Shown here in pieces: positions 47,685 to 58,931 of a DNA stretch of 64,000 nt. Within the stretch, counting starts at the first letter, position 1; each line of letters opens with the position of its first letter. Position numbers and translations under genes: made by a program. This DNA comes from Apodemus sylvaticus (taxonomy: Eukaryota > Chordata > Mammalia > Rodentia > Muridae), in contig NC_067492.1 in the NCBI RefSeq assembly GCF_947179515.1, forward strand, positions 12,077,847-12,141,846. Reading direction: 5' to 3'. The notes under the pieces are model-generated. The model had not been told where the DNA came from. It saw nothing but the letters and a program-made list of their open reading frames with translations, and ran no database searches.

Positions 47685-47772
<88 letters not shown>
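47684..47772. repeat. Compound (TC)n(AC)n microsatellite
   Basis: TC units to 47720 then 26 pure AC units. Together with the previous locus, about 230 bases of this area are dinucleotide repeat. Confidence 0.96.
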
Positions 47773-47775
<3 letters not shown>

Positions 47776-48443
47776 CAGTATATCTCAGCATTACGGATTG
47801 CACCTAGGTCCGTGCCTTCAGCTCCAGACTCATGCTCTCAAGAGTGGTCAGAACTAAGATGGTGGGCAGGCTATACCAAGCCCCACCCCATCTGCTCTGA
47901 GGCCTCTGGCATGCTCCTTTTAAAGAATCAGTTACTTAAGAACTGCATCATGTATAAGGTTCAAAGAGAACCAACAGGCCATGTGACCACATTTACTACG
48001 GGGCAGATCAAAAAGGACAGAACTTGGGGCATTGATAGCAGCCTAGTGTGTGGGCATGGGTGCCAGATCTACTCTCCTGTGGATCTGCCTTAAGCCAGTG
48101 TTATCCCTTGTGACAACTTGCTGAGGAAGACCTCCATGCATGCTGCTGGATACATTAAACTCTACAACATTTGTTTTCTATACACTGTCGATCTGTTAGG
48201 TTTTCTCAATTGTAAAATGGGATGTTGGTGGCCTCTTAAAAGGCTCCTGCTACATCTCATGGCTTCTGCCTCTGGTAGGTTCCACCCACTTCACCCAAAG
48301 GCCATGAGCTCAGAGCCCATCCTCACAGCAGCCCTGGCTTTCGCTAATGACAACTTGAAGTTCCAGAGGTCAGGACTACAATGACACAAACAGAATTAGC
48401 CACTGACCTACACACTTAGAAAGGCTTGAGGGAAGAAATCCTA

Positions 48444-48540
48444 ACCGGGTCGGGTGGAACACACCTATAATCTCAGCACTGAGGCAGGGGAATGATGAGT
48501 TCAAGGCAGGCCTGCACAGTGAAACTGTCTCAGAGAAAGA
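48444..48540 (+). mobile_element. Old B1-like fragment
   Basis: accgggtcgggtggaacacacctataatctcagcactgaggcagg, gagttcaaggcaggcctgcacagtgaaactgtctcag; degraded B1/PB1. Confidence 0.7.
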
Positions 48541-49778
48541 CTGAGAGAGTGATCAATTCTATACTATGTGTATTTTACCACCATTTTATAGAAGTACAAA
48601 ACATAAAATCGAAAGGAACAGTCAACTCTCAGACCCCAGTGCACAAACAGCAAGGATTCTGGAGAAGATGGCGCCGGGTACCAGTGGGCCGCTCCCACAT
48701 GCTCCAGGCCTAGTCAGATGGGCTAAAACAACTAACTTCCTCTTCAGTCAGCCACAAGGACCAGCTTCTGGAAATTCAGGCCTTTGCTTGCCTAATTGTT
48801 AGGTAATTAACGCTTATCTGATTCCAGGTCTTTGCAGGGAAACTGATCCTAACGGGCTGCCATCAACTGCTTTGCAGGCTGGGGAACATACTACCCAGGA
48901 GCCCCTACTTTCCAAGCTCATGGTGCAGACAGGATCAAGTTGGAACCCAGGAACCAATAAGCCTGGGTGCTCATCTCTGAGGTTTGGGACCCTTGGAAAG
49001 GCAGCTCCCCAGGAACGGACCCCTGGTGGTCTCGCCTCAATGTCAGAGCAGACAAATTCCTCCAGATTTTCAGGACACGTGAACTGACCTTCATGAGCTG
49101 ATTTGAAGGTTCAGAGGATATGATATGTCTGGAAGCTCTAAGAACTCCTCAGCCTTCTTTGTTTGGATCTCAGTATCACACAGAGGAGATACAGTGGGTT
49201 ATGGTAAAATATTTATAAAACCTAAATATCAATTACAATAGTGACTGACCCATCCGAAATAAAGACACAATTTGGCTCTACCTCAGCTCCGCCCCATATG
49301 TAGCTCTTCTTAGAGACAGACAGAACTTAGTGCAAATATTTCTTCTTAAAATAGAAATAGCATTCCATAAGAAGCAAGAACACCAAGAAGTAGCCCGGGA
49401 ACTCTCTGGGTTGGTCAGGAGGCACAGCCAACAGGGAGAACCACTACACAGTGGTTCTCCATCTAGCTATGTGACCTGAGGCAAGTGACTTGACCCTCCT
49501 ATTCAAGTTTCATGTGAAAGAATTCAACTCAAAACTAGAGTGAATATGGAATCAGCAAAATAGCACAGTGTCAAAGCAAGGCGGGTGAGTCCCGGCACTA
49601 ACAGTCAGGAGGGCAGACAGTAGCAATGGCTGAAAGCCAAAGAAGAGCAGGAAACAGAAGCGACGACTCTGTTTATGGGGGTTCCTCACCCCTTACCGTA
49701 AAAATCCTCTAGATTAACAGCGGCTAAACCCCTCTTTTAAGAACAAGGAACATGTGCTTGACCTTAAGACTTGGAGTA
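48541..49778. other. Unique intron sequence with one MIR trace
   Basis: No clear SINE. An MIR-like segment lies at 49465-49530. An AT-richer stretch spans about 49200-49260. No exon. Confidence 0.4.
49465..49530 (+). mobile_element. MIR fragment
   Basis: ctagctatgtgacctgaggcaagtgacttgaccctcc matches the first-half MIR motif (agctgtgtgaccttgggcaagtcacttaacc). Confidence 0.65.
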
Positions 49779-49985
49779 GGTGGGGCTAGACAGATGGGCT
49801 GGCTACTTAAAGAGCAGTGCCCACTCTTGCAAACGGTTCAGTACCCAGCACCTACATGGCAGTCCACAACCATCTTTGACTCTAGGGCCCGGGGATCTGA
49901 TGCCCTCTTCTGGATCTGATGCCCTCACTGAATATACATGGTACGTATACATACACTCAAGCACACATATATACACACAGATATC
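49779..49985 (+). mobile_element. Old B2/B3-type SINE with internal 15-bp duplication
   Basis: Head gggctagacagatgggctggctac, B box ggttcagtaccc, body ctacatggcagtccacaacc, then ggatctgatgccctc occurs twice in a row before a CA-rich tail. Confidence 0.8.
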
Positions 49986-50145
49986 TTCTAATTGGAACAG
50001 TCTCCTAAGCCACTAATTAACTAATTAAGACACACAAGCCTGACAACTGGAGAAAAGATGTAAAACTTCTCTACATAAAAGTAAATATTTTTAAACAAAA
50101 ATCAAGAAGCTAAAAAGGAAAGAAAAGCTGAAAGGGATCAGCAGC

Positions 50146-50352
50146 GGGTTGGGCAGGTGGCTCAGCTGATAAAGTGTCTGCCGCCAAAGCATGAGGACAC
50201 AGGTTCAAATCCCCAGCACCCCACATAAAAAGCTGGCAAGAATAAATGGGATTCTTGGGGCTTGCTGAGCAGCCAGGCAATTGGTGAACTCCAGGCTCAA
50301 TGACTGCACGCACCAACAGGTTCTGGATTTAAAAAGACAGCCTCACCAACTG
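50146..50352 (+). mobile_element. B4A-type SINE
   Basis: tRNA-like head ggttgggcaggtggctcagctgataaagtgtctgcc, B box aggttcaaatcccc, then the B1-like body with gggattcttggggcttgctgagcagcc and gtgaactccaggctcaatga. Confidence 0.85.
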
Positions 50353-50379
50353 CTTTTCAACAAAAGCACCTATACAATT

Positions 50380-50395
50380 AAAAAAAAAAAAAAAA
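50380..50395. repeat. A16 run
   Basis: Mononucleotide run after the B4A; no clear element of its own. Confidence 0.9.
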
Positions 50396-51005
50396 CAGGC
50401 CAAAAACAAAGAATTGCAGAGAATCAATAGGAGGGATACTGCTGAGGACCACAGAGGACCTTCTCACACTTGTCAGAATGACCAAGCAAGCAGGTACAGC
50501 CTTATTCTCACAGCCAGCCTGGCAAGGGTACATTCCTGAAAGGCCTGGCCAGGAGACACACACAGCCTGGCCACAGACTGCCTGGGACGTGCCCAGGTGC
50601 AGGAAGTCAGACTCAGACATGTGGCCGCAGACTAGAGGAACACCCCTTCTCATCCACAAAGGGGGTGGTGGCAGTTAGCAGCCATGGGACACCTCTCCTA
50701 CTCTGTTGGGGGAGGAGAAGGCAACATAAAAAGATGCCACCCCACCCCACCCCATCCCACGTCCCAGTCTCCCAGTGACAGGCAGAGAAGAGACGGGAAG
50801 ACCTCTGCCCTCCTCCTCCTTCAGACTAGCGCCCTTGCTGTCTTGCACAGACATGCCCCCTCTAAGTGCTCCGGAGCCTTCTGGGTATAAGCCCTCCACA
50901 CGGAAAGTGCAGGATGACATCAGTAAGAACAGTCAGGCATCCAGGGGCCGCCGGTACTCAGCAGGCGGACTTCAACAAGCGCAGCCTGCAGACCTCTTCG
51001 CGTTC
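50396..51005. other. Unique intron sequence
   Basis: A CCCCACCCCACCCC run occurs near 50741-50756. No exon. Confidence 0.4.
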
Positions 51006-51009
51006 AGTT

Positions 51010-51300
51010 GTTCACAGCACAACTATTCAATGAGCACCTAACGCGTGTCATCCGGGGTGGGGGTGGGGAGGACGCGGATGACAAGCAAAACCCCAGCTTT
51101 CCTAGTGGGAGGAGACGAGGACAAAATAAAAACACCAGGCCTGTTCACTTCCGATAAGTGCTAAGGCAGGAAGCGAGAAAACTGAGTGGAGGAGGAGGCG
51201 AGAGGGCCAACCTTTCAGATGGTCAGGACGTGAAGGTCGAAGAAGATGACTTCTAAGAAGAGAGAGGGAGAAGAGGAGGCTCAGAAGGGGCAGAGGCCTT
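51010..51300 (+). mobile_element. Ancient mammal-wide repeat (L2/MIR-class)
   Basis: ttcaatgagcacctaacgcgtg, gacaagcaaaaccccagctttcctagtggg, caaaataaaaacacc, cgataagtgctaaggcaggaagcg match, in order, a familiar ancient repeat. The exact family name is uncertain. Confidence 0.5.
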
Positions 51301-51719
51301 GGGGCCCAGGGGTTCGGGTGGGGTGGGGAGAGGGCAGTGTGTTTGGAATCATTACTGGAGGCCAGAGAGGTGAGCTCTGCTAGTCACTGGGAGGCGACAC
51401 ACGGTGCCAAGGTCTGGCAGTTAATCATTGAGAGATGGGCGAGGCAGTGCAGGGTGAGAAAGAGAACAGAAAAGTGCAGGCAGACAGACCCAACGCCCAT
51501 CCCCAGTGCCACTGCGGGTCGCCTCCATCCTGTCTGGAGGCTGCTTGCCGGCCCCTGTCCCCCAAGACACCTGGCTGGAAGCCCCCAATAGCGAGCGCAC
51601 TGCTCAGCAGTGGGCGTTCTGCGGTCCTTTCTCCTCCCTGGCTCCACAGAGCCTCTCTGCAGCTTGTGGGACAGAGTGGAGAACAGCTGGGCCCCAGGCC
51701 CTGGGGAGGTTCACAGCTA

Positions 51720-51858
51720 TTAACAGGACTTAAAAGAGACTTCAGAGGTTACAAACAAGCTAGTCTTCTATTGGCTGGGCTCAATTTATTGGCCTGGGGG
51801 GAGAGGTCATTCAGGAAATATTTTCAAATCGATAATGACCAGCATTCTAGGAGACAGC

Positions 51859-51889
<31 letters not shown>

Positions 51890-52020
51890 GCCTTATGTTG
51901 ACACAAGCGCATACGTGAGCATGGTTTTCTACCCAAGTCCAAAGGTGAACTGTTTTACTGGCGTCTAATAATTAGGAAGTTTTTACAGTCAGCATAAATT
52001 TAGATAAGCCGGTGAGGTGA
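51720..52020. promoter_or_regulatory. Candidate intronic enhancer with a DR1-like nuclear-receptor site
   Basis: A block that is non-repetitive apart from a GT run at 51859-51885. It holds ctattggctgggc (CCAAT/NFI-like), caatttattggcc (HOX-like), aaatcgataatgacc, agtccaaaggtga (51936-51948, DR1/HNF4-like) and taataattagg. The clustering of motifs is suggestive, but conservation and activity are not visible here. Confidence 0.3.
51859..51885. repeat. (GT)n microsatellite
   Basis: Thirteen GT units. Confidence 0.94.
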
Positions 52021-52340
52021 GCGCAGAACTCTGAGCCTCCACTTTGAAGCCTAGCTCAAACAGGTGTGAGCTGTGACCTTGGGCGTAGCTAAGCCTCCCC
52101 AGTCTCCATTTCCTTGTCTTGGGATTACCGTGAACAGCCCCCAGAGAACGGACAGGAAGCACGGGGCTTCAAGCACACGCTAGAGCCACCCCCAGTGCCG
52201 AGGCGTCACTGGGGAGGGTAGGCCAGACCTGTGTAAGCAAAATGCAAAAAAGGCAGCTGCACAGGTGAGCTCAAACACTGGCCTCCAGGTAGTAATTTGT
52301 GACCGACAAATGCTTTCCTCAGCCAGGCCAGGCAGTCTGG

Positions 52341-52368
52341 TTTTTTTTTTTTTTTTTTTTTTTTTTTT
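52341..52368. repeat. T28 mononucleotide run
   Basis: Twenty-eight T without interruption and no recognisable SINE attached. On the minus strand (Cmip sense) it is a 28-A run. Confidence 0.96.
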
Positions 52369-52669
52369 GTGCTTTCCTACCAAGGGCAAGGTTGGAATCA
52401 ACCAGCCTGAGAGAAACTCAGACCTTGAGACCTGGGAGGGGGATGGAGAGTCTCTGAACCTGGTGAACCCGGATCCCGAGGCAGAGGTCAGACAGCCAGC
52501 TGAGCTAGCTTCTGCAAGGCCGCCACCCCCCAGCCCGCTCTGAGCCATGACCATGCAGGCAGACACAGCACTACCCAGGGAGAAAGGACCAGGCACGGGA
52601 GGCAGCACAGCCAGGGCTGAGTGCACAGTCATGTCCCAGAGCTGTCCCAGAAAAACTCACAGGCCAGGT

Positions 52670-52850
52670 AACTTAAAACCTGGTTGTATAGCCCTATCAT
52701 CCTGGCCATACAACGAAGAAGGAGGCAGGAGGATGCCAAGTTTAAGGTTGGCTTACGAAACTTAGTAAGACCTCTATCCAAAATAAATAGTAAAGAGACA
52801 TCTGGAGGTCTCTCAGTGGTAGAGCTCAATCTTCAGTACTGAAGGAAGCA
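52670..52850 (+). mobile_element. B1-ID composite relic
   Basis: B1-like ggaggcaggaggatgccaagtttaaggttggc then ID-like ggtctctcagtggtagagctcaatcttcagtactg. Confidence 0.6.
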
Positions 52851-52859
52851 GTAAAATAA

Positions 52860-54981
52860 CCTGTTCTCTCCTGAGGCCCTATGTGCTGGCGGAGCTGGCT
52901 TCTTCTGGGTGTTCTCTAGACCAGGGTGTTGCTTTGTGCCTCCCTGGCCCTCACAGCTGTCCCCAGAGCACCCTTAGTTTCACAGGCCCTATTTCAACTG
53001 GTGACACTGCCCAGACCCTGACCTCCAACAAGGTCACCTCCCAGGCACACAAGGTCGCACTTAGACATACATGTTAGGGGATACCATGCAGACTCATAGA
53101 GTGACAACAGTTAAGTTCATGATTGTCTCACGAAAGGGCCTAAAAAGACTGGCCCCTCAGTGGGTGCTGGAGCCTTCACAAGCACACCTAGTGGAATGTC
53201 TGGGTTACTTAAGGGGACAATGGAACCCCTAGGGCTTCCTCTTCTTCCCAATCCCCCATTGGCTGTAACATAAAGTTGCCTCCAGCCCCTATGCCTGACA
53301 TGAAGCACTCACTGTGCAACCAGAGGCCCAAAGCAATAGGGTCAAAGGTCAGAGATTAAAAACCTCCAAACCAGTGAGCAGAGATAGCCCGTGTTCCTTT
53401 TAAGCTGACTCCTCTCAGGTTGGTTATTACGGTAGCAGACAGCCCAACCCGCACTGCTCATAGACAGACAAGTCGCCTCCCGTCAGTGCCCAGTGGCCAA
53501 TACTAGGTAGCAGTGGGAAGGATGGGGACCTGGGACCCAGAAGGACCCAGATGGCCCAGAAGGATGTGGTTGCAAAAGATGGGTACATGTAGCTTTGGCT
53601 CGCACCAGTGTTTCGTTGGCTAGCACATAGAGGAGGCTTCCAGTCCGGATGATCCGTGATAGATCCCCTCTCCTGGAGACACAGGAGTCTTGGAGGCCCT
53701 GTGAGGAGAGGCGTGGGAGGGGGGCGGGAGACTCCAGTAGAGGTTGAGTAGCAAGCGCGAGAGCGGGAGGCGACAGATCGCAAGGCGCTGTCAGGAACAT
53801 CAGTGGAGGGTGTAGGTGAGTCACCCAGGCAGACGGGCCACGCGCCGATCCCACAAAGACGCAGATCCCACAAAAGACGGATCCTCCCACCCAAGAGATG
53901 TGTTTGACTTCTGCAAAGTACAGGTTGCATGATACTCCCGACACACCCCACCTTCCTGCTCTACACAGGAGGTGGGAGACGAGTCCCAGGGGACCCAGCA
54001 CCATTTCTAGGACTCCCCCCTCCCCCCAAAGCAGGCTCCTACTCCTATCCTGCTCACATCGACAGAGAGAATCAGAAGGATTCTCTGGGGAATAGATTCC
54101 AACCTCACAGGACCCCACCAAGGATCAATCTGTAATTTCCCCGACTCTTTTTGACAGCCATCTTCAAAGAACCCAGGCTGGTTATGAGGTGGACCTTTTA
54201 GGGGGTTCTTGAGTCAAAAAGAACAGGTCTTATAGCCTCTGCACAACCAGTTCCATGTTCCTGCCCACTACCCAGGCCCTGGCACCTATTTTCTAGAAAG
54301 CACCACACCTGCCCACCTAACAGGCTCCCACAGCTATGGAAAGAGTTGCCACAGACCCAGTGATTTGTCCTTTCAGAGGTCTAGAGTGAGCCCAACAGGG
54401 TGCACCAAGGGCAGTGGACAGGGCAGGGCCGGCTCCTCCTGGGGGTCCAAGGGAGACTCTTGTCTTTCTAGAGATCCCTGTATCTCAAGCTGTGTGGTTC
54501 CATATCTCCTGCCACTACAGAAACTTCATGACTCCCCCCACTGCTTGGACTCTCCTCCTATCTGCCCTACCCTCACACAATCGCCGCCCCAATACTGCAT
54601 GCTAAACTCTATGCTGCATGCTAAACTCGGCATCTCAAGACTGGATACAAAACCCTTGTGTGACATTAGATAAATGTTCACCTTCTGGAGACTAGGATCT
54701 TCAGAGAACATCATCCCATCTACCACAGAGCATGGCCGTCCCCTACCATACTCCATGGAATGTCAACAGGTCAGGCTAAGGGGTGCTACTGAGCCCCATA
54801 GACACATCATTCACCTGCCCCAGACACTTCCTATCACACATTATGGCCAAGGATCCCTGAATGGCCTGGGCAATGCCCACGCCACTCTGTCCCTCTCTTG
54901 AGACATCATATACGTACAATCCACTAGCCTCCCACAAGAGCCCATGTCAAGACCGTGTCAAGATACAGCACCCAAGTGCAG

Positions 54982-54985
<4 letters not shown>
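52860..54985. other. Unique intron sequence
   Basis: No interspersed repeat is evident. Minus frames of 174 and 212 codons overlap at 53427-54121 in different frames. Neither resembles a known protein, and one must be a shadow of the other, so I do not call a gene. Confidence 0.45.

Positions 54986-55027
<42 letters not shown>
54986..55027. repeat. (TC)n microsatellite
   Basis: Twenty-one TC units, pure. Confidence 0.95.
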
Positions 55028-55031
<4 letters not shown>

Positions 55032-55124
55032 TCTCTCATCAGGTCTAGACAGGCATCTCTCCCTTGTCCCCCAAGCCCCACTCCATCATCTTATGCCACC
55101 CCTTATCATCCATAGCATAAATGT

Positions 55125-55430
55125 CTACTGCAATGGTTGATATTGGTTGCCAACTTGATAGGCTCTGGCATCATCAAGAAAGCATATCTACGGGCATTGG
55201 GCATGCTTTGAGAGAGTTTGTAGGTAGGGACTATAGGAAGACCCACCTTAACTAGACTGCCATAGGCCAGGAACTGAGCAGTTCCTCCTTCTCTGCTTCC
55301 CAACTGCTGATGCGAACTGACTATCTCACAATCCTGTTCTCATGGCTACCCTGCCACACTCCTACCTCAACCATGAAACTGTTCTTGTCAGATAACTTGG
55401 TCACATCAACAGCAAGAGTGACTGATACAT
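55125..55430 (+). mobile_element. Rodent medium-reiterated repeat (hAT-like), diverged
   Basis: ggttgccaacttgataggctctggcatcatcaagaaagc, gggcatgctttgagagagtttg, gaagacccaccttaactagactgcc, ctctgcttcccaactg and caccttgtcagataacttggtcac-type blocks. Older than the copy at 44080. Confidence 0.55.
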
Positions 55431-55575
55431 CTACTTATTCATTTGTCTTCTCCAAAGGCAAACTGGGTAGAGGACCTCAAAGGTGAGGATCATCGTTCAT
55501 CCTTCTGTATCTAACCCAAGGTTTGACTCACAATTAGTACTCTAAGTGGGGAAAGAGATGGGCAGGTAGGTGGGA

Positions 55576-55970
55576 GGATGGATGGATGGATGGATGGATG
55601 GATGGATGGATGGATGGGCGGGCGGACAGATGGATGGACAGGTGGATGGATGGAAGGAAGATGGATGGATGGATGGATGGATGGGATGGGATGGATGGAT
55701 GGGATGGATGGATGGATGGGTGGGCAGACAGATGGACAGACAGGTAGATGGATGGAAGGAAGATGGATGGATGGATGGATGGATGGGATGGAATGGAATG
55801 GATGGATGGATGGATGGATGGATGGGATGGATAGGATGGATGGGATGGATGGGTGGATGGGATGGATGGATGGATGGAAGGAAAGTGCATAGGTAGGTAA
55901 ATGGATGGATAAATTGGCAGATGGGTAGGGGTGGGTGAATAGGTGGTCAGATGGATAGACGAGTAGGTAA
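55576..55970. repeat. (GGAT)n tetranucleotide field
   Basis: Blocks of perfect GATG/GGAT units with GGGAT and GGCAGACA variants, degrading to the right into TAGG/TGGATA units. Frames of up to 201 codons (Ser-Ile-His-Pro or Met-Asp-Gly-Trp repeats) are artefacts. Confidence 0.96.
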
Positions 55971-56061
55971 GTGGATACGTTTGTAAATGAATGGAGAGAT
56001 ACATACTTTGGTGGATGGGTGGAAGAACCAAATAGGTGGGTAGACAGATAGGCAGACAAGT

Positions 56062-56135
56062 GGAAAGAAGGAAGGAAGGAAGGAAGGAAGGAAGGAAGGA
56101 AGGAAGGAAGGAAGGAAGGAAGGAAGGAAGGAAGG
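56062..56135. repeat. (GAAG)n tetranucleotide repeat
   Basis: Eighteen perfect GGAA units. It shares the purine strand with the GGAT field 100 bases upstream. Confidence 0.96.
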
Positions 56136-56469
56136 CCAAAACAGAAGGAAGGGGCTAGGAAGGGAAAAAATGGCTAAGTGTCTGACAAATTTTTCAAGCT
56201 CCCTAAATATATGTTAAGTCTAAGAAAGGAGAGGTGGGGAGAGTGCGTGGATTAAGCCCACCATCTGTGTGGCAAGAACTCAGCTAAACGGGCCAGCCGT
56301 GAGAAAGGAGCTCGAAGAATGTCCAGGGGAAAACCCCAGCAGTCAGGCAGCTGTGACCCCAGGCCGGGAACCAGGAGGTTTCCAGAAATGGGTCACAACC
56401 CACCAGAATTAGCAAGAAGTACAACTGTTTCGATTGCCCAGACTGCCTCAAAAACACATTTCTGTGTGT

Positions 56470-56548
56470 GTCGTCACACCCATAACCCCAGCAGTCAAGG
56501 AGAAGTGAGGGGATCAGAGTTTGAAACCAGCCTGGGCTACAAAAAGAT
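56470..56548 (+). mobile_element. Old B1-like fragment (PB1-like)
   Basis: cacacccataaccccagcagtcaaggagaagtgagggg, gagtttgaaaccagcctgggctac. Confidence 0.6.
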
Positions 56549-56645
56549 ATTATAAAAATTATATAAAAATTTAATACATATTATATATAATATGTAATAT
56601 ATAATTATAATATAATATAATATTACATGTTATATTATATTTAAG
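56549..56645. repeat. AT-rich low-complexity tract
   Basis: Nearly pure A/T of TATAAT and ATATAA units over about 95 bases, extending from the old B1 tail. Confidence 0.9.
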
Positions 56646-57435
56646 TCTTCTCTGTAAACAAGCAAGAAATAAATGCCAGCACTACTTTGGCCAGACACCA
56701 GCTGTGAGGACCACACTGTCTTTCTTGTGTCTTGTTGACCAGCGCTAAGCATGGGCTAAGAAATTCCCAGCTTCATGAAGACCCAATTTCTATATACAGC
56801 TAGCTTTATAAAGGCTCTCCGGGATTCCTTGCATCTGGTTAGTCCTGGGATCTGCAGCAGACAGAGGCACAGTGCAGAGGAACCAGTCTGTCTCCCAACA
56901 TCAGAAAAGCATCAATTTCAAGTATCTCTGGTTCAACAATAACACCACCATTACTCAAAGGGTGAAGGACAGTTTGCCGGCATTCTGTTGTAAAGGATTT
57001 CAACCACCCAGGAACGCTGAACACTGTTATACAAGCACCAGCATGGCTAAAGCAGAAGATAGACAATGACAAATGTTAGCACAGATGAGAAGCAGCCAGA
57101 CATCACACTTGTTTCTGGGGGAGGGGGTAGAAGCGGGTGAAAACAATGTGTCTAACTGCGGGCATTAGCTGACTGCACAAGCTGCATCTGCACACAGCCA
57201 GAAGCCAGCGGGGTTCATTCCTAACCCAGAGTCAATTAAACCTCACATGCATTTCTTGAAGGTTCTATGCAATTGAGCACCCCCCCCCCCCCCGCCCAAA
57301 ATAGTTCCCTAAAAGCCTAAGAAATGGACTGTCTTAGGGTATTAGCACCCTGTCTAAGTGTGCTCAACCTAAGGAAGCCGTCTCCTTTCTTAGGCTCTTG
57401 AGAGACAGCTCAGATGCTGACGTGGGTAAGCGCGT
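56646..57435. other. Unique intron sequence with a C16 run
   Basis: A run of 16 C (57278-57293) is followed by gccc. No other feature could be supported. Confidence 0.45.
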
Positions 57436-57439
57436 GGTC

Positions 57440-57538
57440 AGTTCTCTCCTTCAACCACACAGATCCCAGGGACTGAACTCCGGCTACCAGGCTTAGCGCA
57501 AGGGCTTTTATCTGCTGAGTCATCTCACTGATTGCCCA
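57440..57538 (-). mobile_element. B3 SINE fragment, reversed
   Basis: gtcagttctctccttcaacc, cccagggactgaactccggctaccaggcttagcgcaagggc and tatctgctgagtcatctcactg: a reversed B3 body and head. Confidence 0.8.
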
Positions 57539-57577
57539 AATGGTAAATTAAGAGAGTTACATAGTAACAAAGATTTC

Positions 57578-57598
57578 AAAAAAAAAAAAAAAAAAAAA
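57578..57598. repeat. A21 run
   Basis: Mononucleotide run 40 bases beyond the B3 head. Confidence 0.94.
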
Positions 57599-57894
57599 CT
57601 AGCTATGAGCAAAACACAGTGAATGAGGCTCACAAACTTCCTGCTGAGCCAAAGAACCCGCTAGGAAATAATGCACAGTCAATTTCTCTGTGAAACTGAA
57701 CCTAGGAGGGAACCTCACAGACACAGGCTGTGGCCAGGAGAAATGACGGGAGGAGGAGAAGAAGAAAGGTAGTAATTGGAAAGGGTCCTCAGAGGGCTTC
57801 CGGGTTGTGGGCTAAGGTGCAAGACACAGGGAGCGAGCTCTAACGGTCAATTCCAGTTGTGTCCCTTTTCTAAACTAAATAAAGGTGTCTGAGG

Positions 57895-58256
57895 AGAGAG
57901 AGGGCTCAGTCAGCTAAGTGCTAGGTCTGGGAGCATTGAGGACCTGGGTTCAATTTTCAGAATTCACAGGGGGAATGGGAGGGGGGGAAGCTGAGTATGT
58001 TGGTGGAGGCCAGTAACCCCAGTGCTGGGCAGACAAAGACTAGAGGGTCCCTGGAGCTCACGGGCCTCCAGTGTAGCCCACTTTAGGAGGTCCAGGTCAG
58101 TGAGAAAGTCTTTGAAATTTAAAATAAAAATAATAGTAATATAATAATAATAACAATATAGACAGCACCAGAGGAATAACACCAGAGGCAGACCTCTGGC
58201 CCCCACCCACACACAATACGCAAGCTTGTGTACACACACACACACACACACACACC
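57895..58256 (+). mobile_element. B4A-type SINE with expanded AT- and CA-rich tail
   Basis: Head gagagagagggctcagtcagctaagtgctagg, B box gggttcaattttc, B1-like body with gtatgttggtggaggccagtaaccccagtgctggg and tccctggagctcacgggcc, an (ATAATA)-rich insert near 58120-58160, and a CA run at 58227-58256. Confidence 0.8.
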
Positions 58257-58272
58257 AAAAAATAAAATAATA

Positions 58273-58343
58273 GCTGGGGGTACTGCTCTGTGGTAGAACA
58301 CTTCCTTAGCAGGAGTGAGGCTCTGACTTTGATCATGGCACCA

Positions 58344-58374
<31 letters not shown>
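58273..58374 (+). mobile_element. ID-type SINE with a 30-A tail
   Basis: gctgggggtactgctctgtggtagaacacttccttagc is the tRNA-Ala-like ID head. gatcatggcaccac leads into 30 uninterrupted A. The tail purity contrasts with the diverged body. It lies 0.55 kb from the candidate Cmip first exon. Confidence 0.8.
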
Positions 58375-58376
<2 letters not shown>

Positions 58377-58931
58377 TAATGCTACTCTAGAAAGACCAGG
58401 TGACTTATGCTCACCTCCTGGGTTCCACAACGAACACATTACAAGTCTCACCTTGTCTCTCTTGTTCAACCGGTGCTTTATGACTACCGATTCCTGACAC
58501 GAAGGCCACAAAACTGGAGCTCAGCCTGCTCCCCTCCCCCGGCTCTCTGCAAACACTGGGCAGGACATAGTCCCCGACGGCCCACTGACTTCTGTCCTCT
58601 CTTCCCTGGCACACTCGGAGCAAGCCAGCTGGGGACAAGGTTGCTCTGATGACAAGAGGAGCAGGCAAACACATTCCTCTTCAGGTTCAGACCTGTCTGG
58701 GCTGCACGTGCTGTCTACGCTAACCCAGCAGTATACATACAACACCTCACTGTTTCCCCCAGGAAGCCAACTGCAGGACCCACACCCTGCTTGCTCACTG
58801 CGGGCAGTCCCAACAGCTCCCGACACGTCCAGAGTTGTCCCTGAACGCAGAGTCCAAGTGGTTATGAAAGAACAGTGAAGTCAGGCTGAGACCAGCACAG
58901 AGGAAGCCTTTGCCTCGGTGATAGTACCTAC

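Larger units (their letters stand above)
3442..58931 (-). other. Cmip: Long Cmip intron between the candidate short-form first exon and exon 3316-3441
   Basis: More than 55 kb separates the candidate first exon from the certain exon. If that exon is wrong, the same stretch is simply part of the first intron of the long form. No other exon with convincing splice sites and family similarity was found in it. It is filled with SINEs, a few LINE-1 relics, hAT-like and MIR fragments, microsatellites and unique blocks, listed separately. Long first introns rich in regulatory DNA are usual for developmental and signalling genes. Confidence 0.75.

Noticed and set aside
53427..54121. Minus frames of 174 and 212 codons
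   Set aside because: They overlap in different frames, so at most one could be real. Neither has a recognisable domain or fitting splice sites.
55511..56139. Frames of 104-201 codons of Ser-Ile-His-Pro or Met-Asp-Gly-Trp repeats
   Set aside because: Translations of GGAT/GAAG tetranucleotide repeats, open in several frames at once.
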